Source: an uncultured Prevotellaceae bacterium (GTDB lineage: Bacteria; Bacteroidota; Bacteroidia; Bacteroidales; Bacteroidaceae). From it: a stretch of 64,000 bases of DNA. Numbering within the stretch: position 1 is the stretch's first letter; each line of letters begins with the position of its first letter. Below the pieces are notes generated by a model, which was given only the letters and a program-made list of their open reading frames with translations, did no database searches and had not been told where the DNA came from. Below are positions 33,532 to 42,162 of the stretch, piece after piece. The position numbers were made by a program, and so were the translations under genes. Where the stretch lies: contig CALDLA010000122.1 of assembly GCA_937898415.1 (NCBI GenBank), forward strand, positions 1-64,000, written 5' to 3'.

Positions 33532-34398
33532 TTATTTGGGAGTCATTGTGATAGAATCATTGACCTGCTCCATGAGCCGCAACTGCTCGCCGATGTTGCT
33601 GTCGCTGATGACGACAACATCGCGCAGACAACCGAAGTCCGTCGTCAGGCGAACCTTCAGACGGTAGGACAGGCCGTCGGACGAATTGAAGATTTTCTCA
33701 ATCTTGCCCACGAGGATGCCCGGCGGGAAGATGGCGGAGTAACCGCTGGTCTCAACCCAGTCGCCGCGCTTGAAGCGAGCATGGCGGGGAATGTCCTCGA
33801 CGTAAGCCACAGCGGGGTCGCCACCATACCACTGTAGATAGCCGAAATAACCGCGGCCACGGATGGCACAGCTGATGCGCGACGAACGGACATTGAGCAC
33901 CGGGATGACAACGGAGTAGTGGCTGGAAGCCATATAGACCACGCCGACGACACCCGTCCCACAGGCCACGCCCATGTCCTTCTCCACACCGTCTGCCCTA
34001 CCCTTGTCGATGGTTATCAGGTTGTTGGCCTTGTCCAGCGTGTTGGACACCACCTTGGCCGGGATGAGTTTGTAACGGCTGAGGAACTCCACTTCCTGAC
34101 GCTCGAGCACCGTGGTGTCCCTCGTTGCCTCGCCATAGAGGCGGCGCAACTGCGTAACCTGCCGCTCCAAGTAGAAATTGCGGAGCGTCAGTTCCTCGTT
34201 GTTGCGGACAAGTGAGAAAAAAGAGCGCACCTGGGCATCCAGCCTACTGACCGTGCCCACCACGGCATTGGCCGACGAGAACCATACGCTGCCCTGATAG
34301 CTGTTGTACTGAAACAGCATGACACCACTGGCGACCTCCAATAACAGGAGCATCAACCAGTGGTAGTACTTCGTGACAAACGCCAGCAAGTTCTTCAC
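33532..34398 (-). CDS. mreC: Rod shape-determining protein MreC
   Basis: 288 residues. It begins with GTG (34396-34398), 9 bp after mreB; no suitable ATG lies nearby. One N-terminal membrane helix (YYHWLMLLLLEVASGVMLF), a coiled-coil (about 65-100, NEELTLRNFYLERQVTQLRRL in two parts), then the two-lobed beta domain with DKGRADGVEKDMGVACGTGVVG and YSAIFPPGILVGKI. It is a periplasmic scaffold linking MreB to the peptidoglycan synthases. Confidence 0.93.
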   Translation of the reverse strand: MKNLLAFVTKYYHWLMLLLLEVASGVMLFQYNSYQGSVWFSSANAVVGTVSRLDAQVRSFFSLVRNNEELTLRNFYLERQVTQLRRLYGEATRDTTVLERQEVEFLSRYKLIPAKVVSNTLDKANNLITIDKGRADGVEKDMGVACGTGVVGVVYMASSHYSVVIPVLNVRSSRISCAIRGRGYFGYLQWYGGDPAVAYVEDIPRHARFKRGDWVETSGYSAIFPPGILVGKIEKIFNSSDGLSYRLKVRLTTDFGCLRDVVVISDSNIGEQLRLMEQVNDSITMTPK

Positions 34399-34407
34399 GG
34401 GCCGTGA

Positions 34408-35430
34408 TTAACGCATCAGGAACGAGAAGCGATCGACATTCTTCAGAGCGATACCGGCACCACGGGCCACGCAGTGCAAGGGATCCTCAGCCACGATAAA
34501 GGTGATATTGATCTTGTCGGTCAGACGCTTGGCCAGACCGCGCAGCAGGGCACCGCCACCCGTCAGGTAGATACCGTTCTTGACGATGTCGGCATACAGT
34601 TCAGGAGGTGTATTCTCCAAGGCAGAGAGCACGGCGGTCTCAATGCGGGCCACCGTCTTGTCCAGACAGTGGGCAATCTCCTGATAGCAGACGGGAACCT
34701 CCATAGGCAGGGCAGTGATGCGGTTCGGGCCATGCACGATGTAGTCCTCGGGAGCCTCGTCGCCCAGGTCGGTCAGGGCTGAACCGACGTTAATCTTGAT
34801 ACGCTCAGCCATACGCTCAGAAACCTTCACGTTGTGCTGACGCGACATATATTCCTGGATATCGGACGTCAGGTCGTCGCCAGCCACCTTGATGGAGTTG
34901 TTGGCCACGATACCGCCCAACGAGATAACGGCAATCTCGGTGGTACCGCCACCGATGTCGACAATCATGTTGCCCTCAGGAGCCTCTACGTCGATGCCGA
35001 TACCGATGGCAGCCGCCATAGGTTCGAACACCAGGTAGACGTCGCGGCCATCAGCATGCTCTGCGGAGTCGCGAACGGCGCGGAGCTCCACTTCGGTAGA
35101 GCCTGAAGGTACGCCGATGACCATACGGAGCGACGGGTTGAACAGGCGGGAACCTGTGTGAACCATCTTAATAAGGCCGCGCATCATCTGCTCACAAGCA
35201 GAGAAGTCGGCTATCACACCGTCACGCAAAGGACGGACGGTACGGATGTTGTCGTGAGTCTTCTCATACATCAACTTGGCCTTCTCGCCCACGGCAATCA
35301 TCTTGTCGGTGCGACGGTCGAGGGCTACCACTGAAGGCTCATCAACAACGATTTTGTCATCACTGATAATAATCGTGTTGGCAGTGCCAAGGTCCATGGC
35401 TATTTCCTGGACAAAACTAAAAAATCCCAT
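34408..35430 (-). CDS. mreB: Actin-like rod shape protein MreB
   Basis: 340 residues, full length. Actin-fold motifs are DLGTANTIIISDDKIVVDEPSV (phosphate 1, two blocks), MIVDIGGGTTEIAVISLGG (phosphate 2) and LTGGGALLRGL (adenosine). It forms membrane-bound filaments that position cell-wall synthesis. It is separated from the upstream purine gene by a spacer made almost entirely of 7-bp repeats. Confidence 0.97.
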   Translation of the reverse strand: MGFFSFVQEIAMDLGTANTIIISDDKIVVDEPSVVALDRRTDKMIAVGEKAKLMYEKTHDNIRTVRPLRDGVIADFSACEQMMRGLIKMVHTGSRLFNPSLRMVIGVPSGSTEVELRAVRDSAEHADGRDVYLVFEPMAAAIGIGIDVEAPEGNMIVDIGGGTTEIAVISLGGIVANNSIKVAGDDLTSDIQEYMSRQHNVKVSERMAERIKINVGSALTDLGDEAPEDYIVHGPNRITALPMEVPVCYQEIAHCLDKTVARIETAVLSALENTPPELYADIVKNGIYLTGGGALLRGLAKRLTDKINITFIVAEDPLHCVARGAGIALKNVDRFSFLMR

Positions 35431-35437
35431 TCTAATC

Positions 35438-35472
35438 TCTTAACTCTTAACTCTTAATTCTTAACTCTTAAC
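35438..35472 (-). repeat. 7-bp repeats filling the gap before mreB
   Basis: Five exact heptamers (coding-strand GTTAAGA, one ATTAAGA), with degenerate units on either side, fill the gap between the stop of the purine gene (35475) and the mreB ATG (35430). Because 7 is not a multiple of 3, the TAA in each unit gives stops in all three frames. The purine-rich units may also help ribosome binding. Confidence 0.88.
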
Positions 35473-35474
35473 TC

Positions 35475-36068
35475 TTACTTCAAAAACCAGTTGTGAATGG
35501 CAGTATCATAGTGCGAGCTGACGCCAAAGGCACGCTCGGCAAACATACGGCGGTCCTCGATGTCGGTCTGGGCACCCTTCTTGTTCAGGATGTCAAGCAG
35601 TACGGGGTATTCGGCCTTCGAAGGAACGATGACCACGTCCTTGAAGTTCTTGGCTCCGGCACGGATGAGTGAGATACCACCGATGTCAATCTTCTCGATG
35701 ATGTCGGCCTCGCCGGCACCGCTGGCTACCGTCTGCTCAAAGGGATAGAGGTCGACGATAACGAGGTCAATCTCAGGAATCTCGTACTTAGCCATCTGCT
35801 CACGGTCGCCCTCATTGTCGCGGCGACCTAGGATTCCACCGAACACCTTCGGATGGAGTGTCTTGACACGGCCACCCAGGATGGAGGGGTACGTCGTCAC
35901 GTCCTCTACCTTCTGGCACTCGTAGCCGAGCGACTCAATAAAACTCTGTGTTCCTCCTGTACTCAGGAACTTTACGCCCTCCTCATTCAGCTTCTTCAGC
36001 AACTCATCGAGGCCATCCTTGTGAAATACCGACACCAAAGCGGTCTTAATCTTCTTCATTTCTGCCAT
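35475..36068 (-). CDS. purH: Stand-alone IMP cyclohydrolase (N-terminal domain of PurH)
   Basis: 197 residues from the ATG at 36066-36068 (a second ATG follows three codons later). It contains the complete MGS/IMP cyclohydrolase domain: KTALVSVFHKDGLDELL, LSTGGTQSFIE, VEDVTTYPSILGGRVKTLHPK (two blocks), IDLVIVDLYPFEQTVAS, EKIDIGGISLIRAGAKN and a natural end at SSHYDTAIHNWFLK. The roughly 300-residue AICAR formyltransferase domain of bifunctional PurH is absent and the stop falls at the domain border, so this is a split enzyme rather than a frameshift. It closes the purine ring to IMP. It leads the mre operon. Confidence 0.85.
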   Translation of the reverse strand: MAEMKKIKTALVSVFHKDGLDELLKKLNEEGVKFLSTGGTQSFIESLGYECQKVEDVTTYPSILGGRVKTLHPKVFGGILGRRDNEGDREQMAKYEIPEIDLVIVDLYPFEQTVASGAGEADIIEKIDIGGISLIRAGAKNFKDVVIVPSKAEYPVLLDILNKKGAQTDIEDRRMFAERAFGVSSHYDTAIHNWFLK

Positions 36069-36108
36069 TTGTGTATAACGTTATATGTACATATATAGAA
36101 ATAGGGTG

Positions 36109-36116
36109 CAAAGATA
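36109..36116 (-). promoter_or_regulatory. -7 box of the purH-mre operon
   Basis: Minus-strand TATCTTTG, about 40 nt before the ATG. No clear -33 element was seen. Confidence 0.5.
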
Positions 36117-36158
36117 ATAAAAAGTAATGACTCTAAGAATCGTCAGCCCTACTTTTTT

Positions 36159-38960
36159 TTATTTTTCCGATGTTAAATTGCTTGAAGTCAAGTAACGGGG
36201 TATCCAGAGCCAGAAAGTAGAGCCTTTTCCATCACCTTCGCTCATTACTCCGATACGCCCGCCACAACGGTCGGCAATGGCCTTGCAGATACTCAGTCCG
36301 AGGCCCGTTCCCTGGACATAGTCGTTGAGTTTGACAAAGCGGTCAAAGACGGAAGCCTGCTTCGACTTGGGGATGCCGGTACCCGTGTCCTCACAATAGA
36401 TGTAGATGCCGTCTATCCTCTCTCCACTCTCCTCTCTCCTCTCTTCCCGATAGCCCACCTTGATGTGCCCCTCCTTGGTGTACTTCACAGCATTGGTGAC
36501 GAAATTGGTCACCACCTGCTGGATGCGCTCCTTGTCAGTTCGGGCAGGGAAGGTGTCGTAGGGATTATCCTTGATGAACGTGACGGCGGGGTTCTGCACA
36601 CGCTGGGCCACCGTCTGGCAGAGTTCGTCGAAGTACTTGGCAAAGTCAATATCCTCAATCTCAAAGCTTTGCAGACTCCTGCCCATGCTGGAGGTCTCCA
36701 GGATATCATCAATGAGGCGCAGCAGCAGGTCGCAGTTATGGCGGATGATGCCGATGAACTCCCGGCGCTCCTCGGCGGTGGTGGCCATGTGAAGCAGGTC
36801 GGAGAAGCCCACGATGGCATTTAGCGGCGTACGGATTTCATGGGTCATGTTGGCCAGGAAGGTGGCCTTCAGCGCACCCGACTGCTCGGCCTGGGCCGTC
36901 TCCTGTCGCAGTTCCTCCTGCGAACGCATCAGCTGGGTGACGTCGCGGACAGTGCCGAAATGACCGATGGGATGACCGTTCTTGTCGTATTCGGGCGTTC
37001 CGGTGATAGCAAACCACGACTCCCGCTGGGTCAGCAGCGACAGTTCGTAATGACGGATGAAGTTGATGGGCTGGTTCTTCATCAGCGGGTTGAAGAAGGA
37101 TTCGTTCGCCTTGCGCTGCTCGTCCTCGGTCACGCTGTTCAGATAGTCGTCGAACGTCTGCGTTTGTTCTATCTTATGCAGCGAACGGCCAATCTCGATG
37201 GTACGCTTTTCGTAATTGCTGCGCCAGATGAACATATTACAGTTAGACAACAGGTAGTTCAGCTGGTTCTCGAACTTGAGCACCTCGTCGCTCGTCACCT
37301 TCAGCTGCCGCTGGGTTATCTGCTGTTCACGGTAGAGGTTGCGCTCGGCGGTGATGTCCCTGACGGTGACGGCATAATAGCGGACGACACCCTCGTCGGT
37401 GAAGACGGGCCGTATGCGGTACTCCAGGTATTTGTCGAGACCTATTTCGGGGTAGTACATCCGCTGACAGGCATGGGTCACCTCCTTCATGCCGGGATAG
37501 AGCACATCCTTGAACAGCGGCGCCTCGAACAGCAATGTCTCGTAGAAGAACTGCTGGTTGCTCTCATCGGCTCCCACCACCTTCTTCATCTGCTCGTTCA
37601 TATCCAACAGCCTGCCGTCGGCATCGTAGAACGACATGGCCACCAACGAGATGTCGAAGGCCTTCAGGAACATAGTGGCCATCTCGTCGTTCTCGTGTTG
37701 TTCATCCATGTCCTTCGTGATGTCCTTGGCCACCAACAGGTAGGCCGTATGGTCTTCCTCGTCGCGTTCCCTGATGCAACTGCCCGAAAAGAACTGCCAC
37801 TGGGGGTCGTCGGCCGTTCCGGCGTTGCGACGTACCTGCAGTTCTGCCGAGGTGGCCTCCTGGTCCTTCAGTCTGCTGACCATGTCCATGAAGTCCTTCA
37901 GGTCGTCCTTGTGCAGCTGTCCCATGGCGTCGCCCATGGTCAGCGACTCGTCCATCAAGTCGCCCCTCACATTCTTGAACCGGTCAGCGCGAGGGGTGTA
38001 CTCCGAAACCATATAGCCACCCATGTCGAGGGCCAGGTTCATGACGCGGCTCTGCTCGGAGTTCTTCAGCGTCTTACGCCTGACATTGCGGCTCACCAGC
38101 CGGTTGAGCAGGAAGAGCAGCAGCACAATGGCAGCCACGGCGATGGCGGCATAGAGGACGACGGGCGAGGCATTGTCGTGGTGACGCTCGGGGTGGAACC
38201 ACTTGTCGCGTAACAGTTCGATATCACCAGACTGGTCGAGTCGGGCATATTGGTCATCGATGGCGTCAATGAGCTGATTGTCGGTACTGCCAAACCGCAC
38301 CTCCACCAAGGGAGCATTGATATCGTTCAGTCGCAGGTTTTCAAGATTCAGCTCACGGATCTTCCACTTCAGCGGTTCCTCGCCCCAGACGAAGTAGTCG
38401 TACTTGCCGCTGGAGATGCCTGAAAGGGCCTCCATCGGGGCATGGAATTCAACATGAGCACGGATATGGAGGTCGCGGAAGGCAGTCTGGGAAAACCTGC
38501 CGTCGAGCCTGAATATCAGCATCTTGTCCTCACTCAAATTGTCAAGGGAATTGATGGGCGGGGCATCCTTGCGCGACGCCATCTGGAAGCGGTAGTAATA
38601 GACGATATTCCGTGACAGGTAGCAGTCCTGGTCGTTGAACAGCACCGTCGAAACCAGCTTCAGACCGTGCTGACGCTTCAGGCTGTCAGCGGCCAAGGGG
38701 TTCTCCTTCATCACGAAGCGGTAGGGCACGTTCATGGCCTTCAGGATGGTACTGATAAGCTCCACGGTATAGCCTGAGGGCGTTCCCTGGTCGTCAAGGA
38801 ACTCATACGGTGGCAGTTCCCAGTCGCAGGTGACTATCAGCGGATGCTGCTCCGTATAGTTCTCCCGGAACCGGGCCTCGCTCCTTACACTATAGAATAA
38901 TAAAGTAAGGAGCACCAGCGCGGCGTGCATCGTATGTCTGTAACTGTCGATTCTTTCCAT
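36159..38960 (-). CDS. Sensor histidine kinase with periplasmic solute-binding domain
   Basis: 933 residues. N-terminal hydrophobic segment (LVLLTLLFY), a type-3 solute-binding domain (about 40-260: LIVTCDWELPPYEFLDDQG, PSGYTVELIS), a membrane helix (VVLYAAIAVAAIVLLLFLL, about 268-287), two or three PAS-like regions (about 320-690), HisKA with phospho-acceptor His707 in MTHEIRTPLNAIVGFSDLL, and HATPase_c with N box NFVTNAVKYT, DTGTGIP and GTGLGLSIC. No receiver domain follows, so a separate response regulator is needed; none is in the window. An Arg/Glu insert (REERREESGERID) between KVGY and IYIYCEDTG comes from 7-bp repeats. It is the intact member of a tandem pair. Confidence 0.88.
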   Translation of the reverse strand: MERIDSYRHTMHAALVLLTLLFYSVRSEARFRENYTEQHPLIVTCDWELPPYEFLDDQGTPSGYTVELISTILKAMNVPYRFVMKENPLAADSLKRQHGLKLVSTVLFNDQDCYLSRNIVYYYRFQMASRKDAPPINSLDNLSEDKMLIFRLDGRFSQTAFRDLHIRAHVEFHAPMEALSGISSGKYDYFVWGEEPLKWKIRELNLENLRLNDINAPLVEVRFGSTDNQLIDAIDDQYARLDQSGDIELLRDKWFHPERHHDNASPVVLYAAIAVAAIVLLLFLLNRLVSRNVRRKTLKNSEQSRVMNLALDMGGYMVSEYTPRADRFKNVRGDLMDESLTMGDAMGQLHKDDLKDFMDMVSRLKDQEATSAELQVRRNAGTADDPQWQFFSGSCIRERDEEDHTAYLLVAKDITKDMDEQHENDEMATMFLKAFDISLVAMSFYDADGRLLDMNEQMKKVVGADESNQQFFYETLLFEAPLFKDVLYPGMKEVTHACQRMYYPEIGLDKYLEYRIRPVFTDEGVVRYYAVTVRDITAERNLYREQQITQRQLKVTSDEVLKFENQLNYLLSNCNMFIWRSNYEKRTIEIGRSLHKIEQTQTFDDYLNSVTEDEQRKANESFFNPLMKNQPINFIRHYELSLLTQRESWFAITGTPEYDKNGHPIGHFGTVRDVTQLMRSQEELRQETAQAEQSGALKATFLANMTHEIRTPLNAIVGFSDLLHMATTAEERREFIGIIRHNCDLLLRLIDDILETSSMGRSLQSFEIEDIDFAKYFDELCQTVAQRVQNPAVTFIKDNPYDTFPARTDKERIQQVVTNFVTNAVKYTKEGHIKVGYREERREESGERIDGIYIYCEDTGTGIPKSKQASVFDRFVKLNDYVQGTGLGLSICKAIADRCGGRIGVMSEGDGKGSTFWLWIPRYLTSSNLTSEK
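36412..36446 (-). repeat. In-frame 7-bp repeats inside the kinase ATPase domain
   Basis: Five exact heptamers (plus strand TCTATCC, TCTCTCC, ACTCTCC, TCTCTCC, TCTCTTC). On the coding strand they are purine-only apart from T variants and encode REERREESGERI in the beta-hairpin just before the DTGTG box. Confidence 0.85.
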
Positions 38961-38966
38961 ACCGCC

Positions 38967-41768
38967 TTAATTGCTTATCAGTTTCTTCTCCACGAGCGTA
39001 GCCTTGCAGGGAATGAGGATCCACACCGTCGTACCCTTCCCCTCGGCTGAATTGACGTAGATGGCGCCGCCCATCTGCTGGGCCAGTTCCACACAAATGG
39101 GCAGTCCCAAGCCCGTACTGTTACTACCCATCGAACTGCTGAAGCGCTCGAACATCGTCTTGCGGGTCTCGGGACTGATGCCCTTGCCGGTGTCGTCAAT
39201 GGTAATCAGCAGCCGGTCGCCGATGTAGTCAAAGCGTGCCTTGACGGTGCCCTGCTCAGTGTAATGGGCCGCATTCTCGGCAATCTGCTCGATGATGTGC
39301 CCCACGTTGGCGTCGTCTATATTGACAACGAGATGTTCATAGGGCACCTCCACCACGTAGTTCACACCCGGTTTCATCGACTTCGCCCACCCCATCTGAC
39401 AGTGGCCCTCAAAGGTGTAGGCCAGGTCTATCTCGCTGTTATTGAACTCTATCATGTGGGCATCAAGGCGCGACAGGAACAGGATGTCGTTGACCAGTTT
39501 CAGCAGGTACGAGGAGTTGTCCTTGATTTCCTTGATGAAGTCGTCCTCGTCAGCCGGGTCATGGTCTTCGACGAACAGCTTGGCAAAGCCCACGACGGTG
39601 GTGATGGGGGTACGGATTTCGTAGCTCATGTTACGGAGGAAGACGTTCTTGACGTTCTCCACCTCCTGCGCCTTCAACTTCTCGCGCTGCAGTTCCCGCT
39701 CCGTGGCCCGTTCCTCGGTCATGTCGCGGCAGAGTCCGAAATAGTTCTCAATCTCTCCCCGATCGTTACGGATGGGAAGCAGGTGGAACTGGAGCGACAG
39801 CATCTGATGGTTGGTGGCACGGACGATGGTGTCGATGTCAATGTCAATGGTGTCCTCGGTGTACATGTCCATGCTGTTCAACATTCGCATAGCGGTACGC
39901 TTGGAATGTTCCTCGGTCAGGTACAGGCAACGGGTCTGCGTCAGGGTCAGCTGCACCACGTTCATCTCCTTATAGATGGTCAGCAGGTGGGACTGGGGCG
40001 AATAGTTGACCAGTCGCACACCGCCGACGTGGAGGGCGAAGTTGATGTTGTTAATGTAGTCGGTAATATCCTGAGCCGCATTCTTCAGCTGATTGATGTT
40101 ACGCTTCAGCCGGTGGTAGGAGTTAACGAACTCGCTCACGTCGCGGCCTGAGCCGAAGATGCCGAGGAAACGGTTGTCGGCATCATAGACGGGCACTAAC
40201 TGCTGCTCATAGTAGGAATCCTTCTGGATATGGGCCGACTTGGCCAGACTGTCGTTGTTGACTGCCTTGATGAGATGGGTCGTATAACTGCCATCGAAGT
40301 TCTCCAACGTGATGCTGGGGTCTTCCAGGGCGTAGTTGAACGGCACCCGTTCGGCCAGAATCTGGTCACGGTCACAGTGGAAGGTCTCGCAGGCCTTTTG
40401 GTTGATGTTGGCCAGAATGCCTTCCGTGTCATAATAGGTCATGTCCACCATCGAGGTCGAGAAGATGGACTGATAGCGCAGCATGTTGTCCTTGGCCTCG
40501 CGCTGGGTCAGCAGCCGCTCCGTCTGGTCGTCCATCATGCCTAAGACAACCTGTGGCACATTCTTCCCGCTACGTCTGAAGACAGTCAGCGTGACGACGT
40601 ACTCCCGGCTGTCGTGAGCCTCGTCAGACTTCAGCCCCGTCACGCAATTGTCCTCCTGACCGGCGGCCACCTTGTCGAGCGTGGCCTTCAGCTGACTGAA
40701 AGTGTCCTCGGTGTAGGTGCTGCCAAACTCCTCCAAGGAGAACGGGTGCGTGTCCATTTCGCCATTGTCACCCATCCAATACATCTTCTTGTCGGCAACA
40801 TCGTAGAGCCATATCCTGATTTTCGTGGTACGCAGTATCAGGGCCAGCCGCTTGTTGTGCTTGTCAATGAGGCGGGTAATCTTCTGCTCCTTGATGCGGA
40901 GCACGATGACATAGTAGAGCATGAGGAAGGCAAGGAGCGCCACGGCACCCACGGCATAGGCCACCCATCCGGGGATGCCGGAGTTAACACGTTCGGGATA
41001 GAACCACTTGTTCTGGATGGGCTGCATGCGGTCAGTTGAACAGAAACGGGCATAGGCACTGTCGAGCCGATGGAGCAGCACCGTGTCGTTCGACATGAAC
41101 CGATACTCGCCATGAGGGATATCCAAGGGCGTAATCTGCAGGTTCTGCGTCTGGAACTTCTTCATCAGCCACTTCAGCGACAGCGTGTTCCACACAATCA
41201 GCCCGTTCTCCTCAGAGCTCACTTTCTGGATGGCCTCCTTCATGTCGCCGTAGGGCAGGCAGTTGGCCTCGTTGCCCTGGTCAATCATCATGCGGTGGCT
41301 TAGGCTGCCGGCATGGACGATGACCTGATGGGTATTCAAATCCTTCAGCGAATGCACCTCCAAGGGTTGCGACTTGGGACTGACCACACTATGGGTAAAC
41401 AGCTGCACCACCTCCTGACCGTAGCGACCATAGTCTTCGTGGAACGAATGAGCCAGACGCAGCATCAGGTCCGACCGTCCGGCCTTCATATCCTCCAGGG
41501 CCTTCGAGGTAGGTTTCAGCTTGATGACGTAGGGAATATTCAGGTCTTTAAACAACTCCTTCAGCACGTCGATATTGAATCCTTCAGGCTCGCCATGCTC
41601 ATTCAGGAAGACATACGGCCAAAGATCCCACGCATCTTCATAGACGAGCGGATTCTCCTTCGTATATTGCCTGCCTCCCTGGATCTGGCTTATGGCATAA
41701 CAAGGCGTGACAGCGACCAGCACGACGGTCAGAAGCACCCTCAGAAGGCTTCGTTTCATATCATTCAT
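38967..41768 (-). CDS. Sensor kinase paralogue lacking the phospho-acceptor His
   Basis: 933 residues from the ATG at 41766-41768 (another ATG lies three codons on). Same architecture as the downstream gene, 6 bp away: signal sequence (LLRVLLTVVLVAVTPCYA), type-3 solute-binding domain (VYEDAWDLWPYVFLNEHGEP, EGFNIDVLKELF), membrane helix (VAYAVGAVALLAFLMLYYVIVL, split here), PAS-like regions, a HisKA-like helix and HATPase_c (DDTGKGISP, STGLGLPICVELA). In the H box the sequence is MSYEIRTPITTVVGF, so Tyr716 replaces the histidine; the codon TAC is at 39623-39621. The ATP-binding boxes look usable. It may be a pseudokinase that pairs with or modulates the intact neighbour. Confidence 0.85.
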   Translation of the reverse strand: MNDMKRSLLRVLLTVVLVAVTPCYAISQIQGGRQYTKENPLVYEDAWDLWPYVFLNEHGEPEGFNIDVLKELFKDLNIPYVIKLKPTSKALEDMKAGRSDLMLRLAHSFHEDYGRYGQEVVQLFTHSVVSPKSQPLEVHSLKDLNTHQVIVHAGSLSHRMMIDQGNEANCLPYGDMKEAIQKVSSEENGLIVWNTLSLKWLMKKFQTQNLQITPLDIPHGEYRFMSNDTVLLHRLDSAYARFCSTDRMQPIQNKWFYPERVNSGIPGWVAYAVGAVALLAFLMLYYVIVLRIKEQKITRLIDKHNKRLALILRTTKIRIWLYDVADKKMYWMGDNGEMDTHPFSLEEFGSTYTEDTFSQLKATLDKVAAGQEDNCVTGLKSDEAHDSREYVVTLTVFRRSGKNVPQVVLGMMDDQTERLLTQREAKDNMLRYQSIFSTSMVDMTYYDTEGILANINQKACETFHCDRDQILAERVPFNYALEDPSITLENFDGSYTTHLIKAVNNDSLAKSAHIQKDSYYEQQLVPVYDADNRFLGIFGSGRDVSEFVNSYHRLKRNINQLKNAAQDITDYINNINFALHVGGVRLVNYSPQSHLLTIYKEMNVVQLTLTQTRCLYLTEEHSKRTAMRMLNSMDMYTEDTIDIDIDTIVRATNHQMLSLQFHLLPIRNDRGEIENYFGLCRDMTEERATERELQREKLKAQEVENVKNVFLRNMSYEIRTPITTVVGFAKLFVEDHDPADEDDFIKEIKDNSSYLLKLVNDILFLSRLDAHMIEFNNSEIDLAYTFEGHCQMGWAKSMKPGVNYVVEVPYEHLVVNIDDANVGHIIEQIAENAAHYTEQGTVKARFDYIGDRLLITIDDTGKGISPETRKTMFERFSSSMGSNSTGLGLPICVELAQQMGGAIYVNSAEGKGTTVWILIPCKATLVEKKLISN

Positions 41769-41933
41769 CAAGGTTTGTTCGCAAAATTAAGGAAAAAAAA
41801 ACAAACTACAAAATATTTAGCAGAAAAAAACGCACCATCGCACGATTTTTGGGGAAATCGGCCTTCCCAGAAGCCCTAAATTCTGTTAATCCTTGTTAAT
41901 TCCGAGTGTTGAAGATTCTTTTTCAGCTTGTAT

Positions 41934-41967
41934 TTTGATGTTTTTTCACAGAAAATCCGTATCTTTG
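41934..41967 (+). promoter_or_regulatory. Promoter of the exopolysaccharide operon
   Basis: TTTG at 41934-41937 and TATCTTTG at 41960-41967 (spacing 22). The next gene starts at 42163, leaving a leader of nearly 190 nt, unusually long for this genome. The remaining gap (41769-41933) is AT-rich with nothing else recognised. Confidence 0.6.
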
Positions 41968-42106
41968 TCGCCAAATAAAACGCCTTTTGTCGGGCGAAAG
42001 ATACAGGTTAGGAGTTGGTCGAATGTGTTGCAAAAACGGCAACTACGGAATCTCGGCAGGCTTAAAACGCCTCATGTCAACAAATAACCATCTGAAAAAC
42101 AGCTGT

Positions 42107-42139
42107 TTAGCTTGAACAGAACAAAACTGTGCAAGCTAA
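42107..42139 (+). promoter_or_regulatory. Hairpin in the leader of the exopolysaccharide operon
   Basis: TTAGCTTG (42107-42114) and CAAGCTAA (42132-42139) form an 8-bp perfect stem; inside it ACAG pairs with CTGT. It ends 23 nt before the ATG of the NusG-like gene and has no following T run, so it is not a simple terminator. In Bacteroides the UpxY antiterminators act on the leader of their own capsule operon, and this hairpin is a candidate recognition site. Confidence 0.55.
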
Positions 42140-42162
42140 GATTTGTACAACATAAACGGTTC

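Noticed and set aside
35475..36068. purH as a frameshifted pseudogene
   Set aside because: No formyltransferase sequence follows in any frame before mreB, and the stop coincides with the domain end.
42112..42162. Upstream TTG extension of the NusG-like gene
   Set aside because: The extension runs through the leader hairpin; the ATG at 42163 begins the recognisable NusG-like fold.
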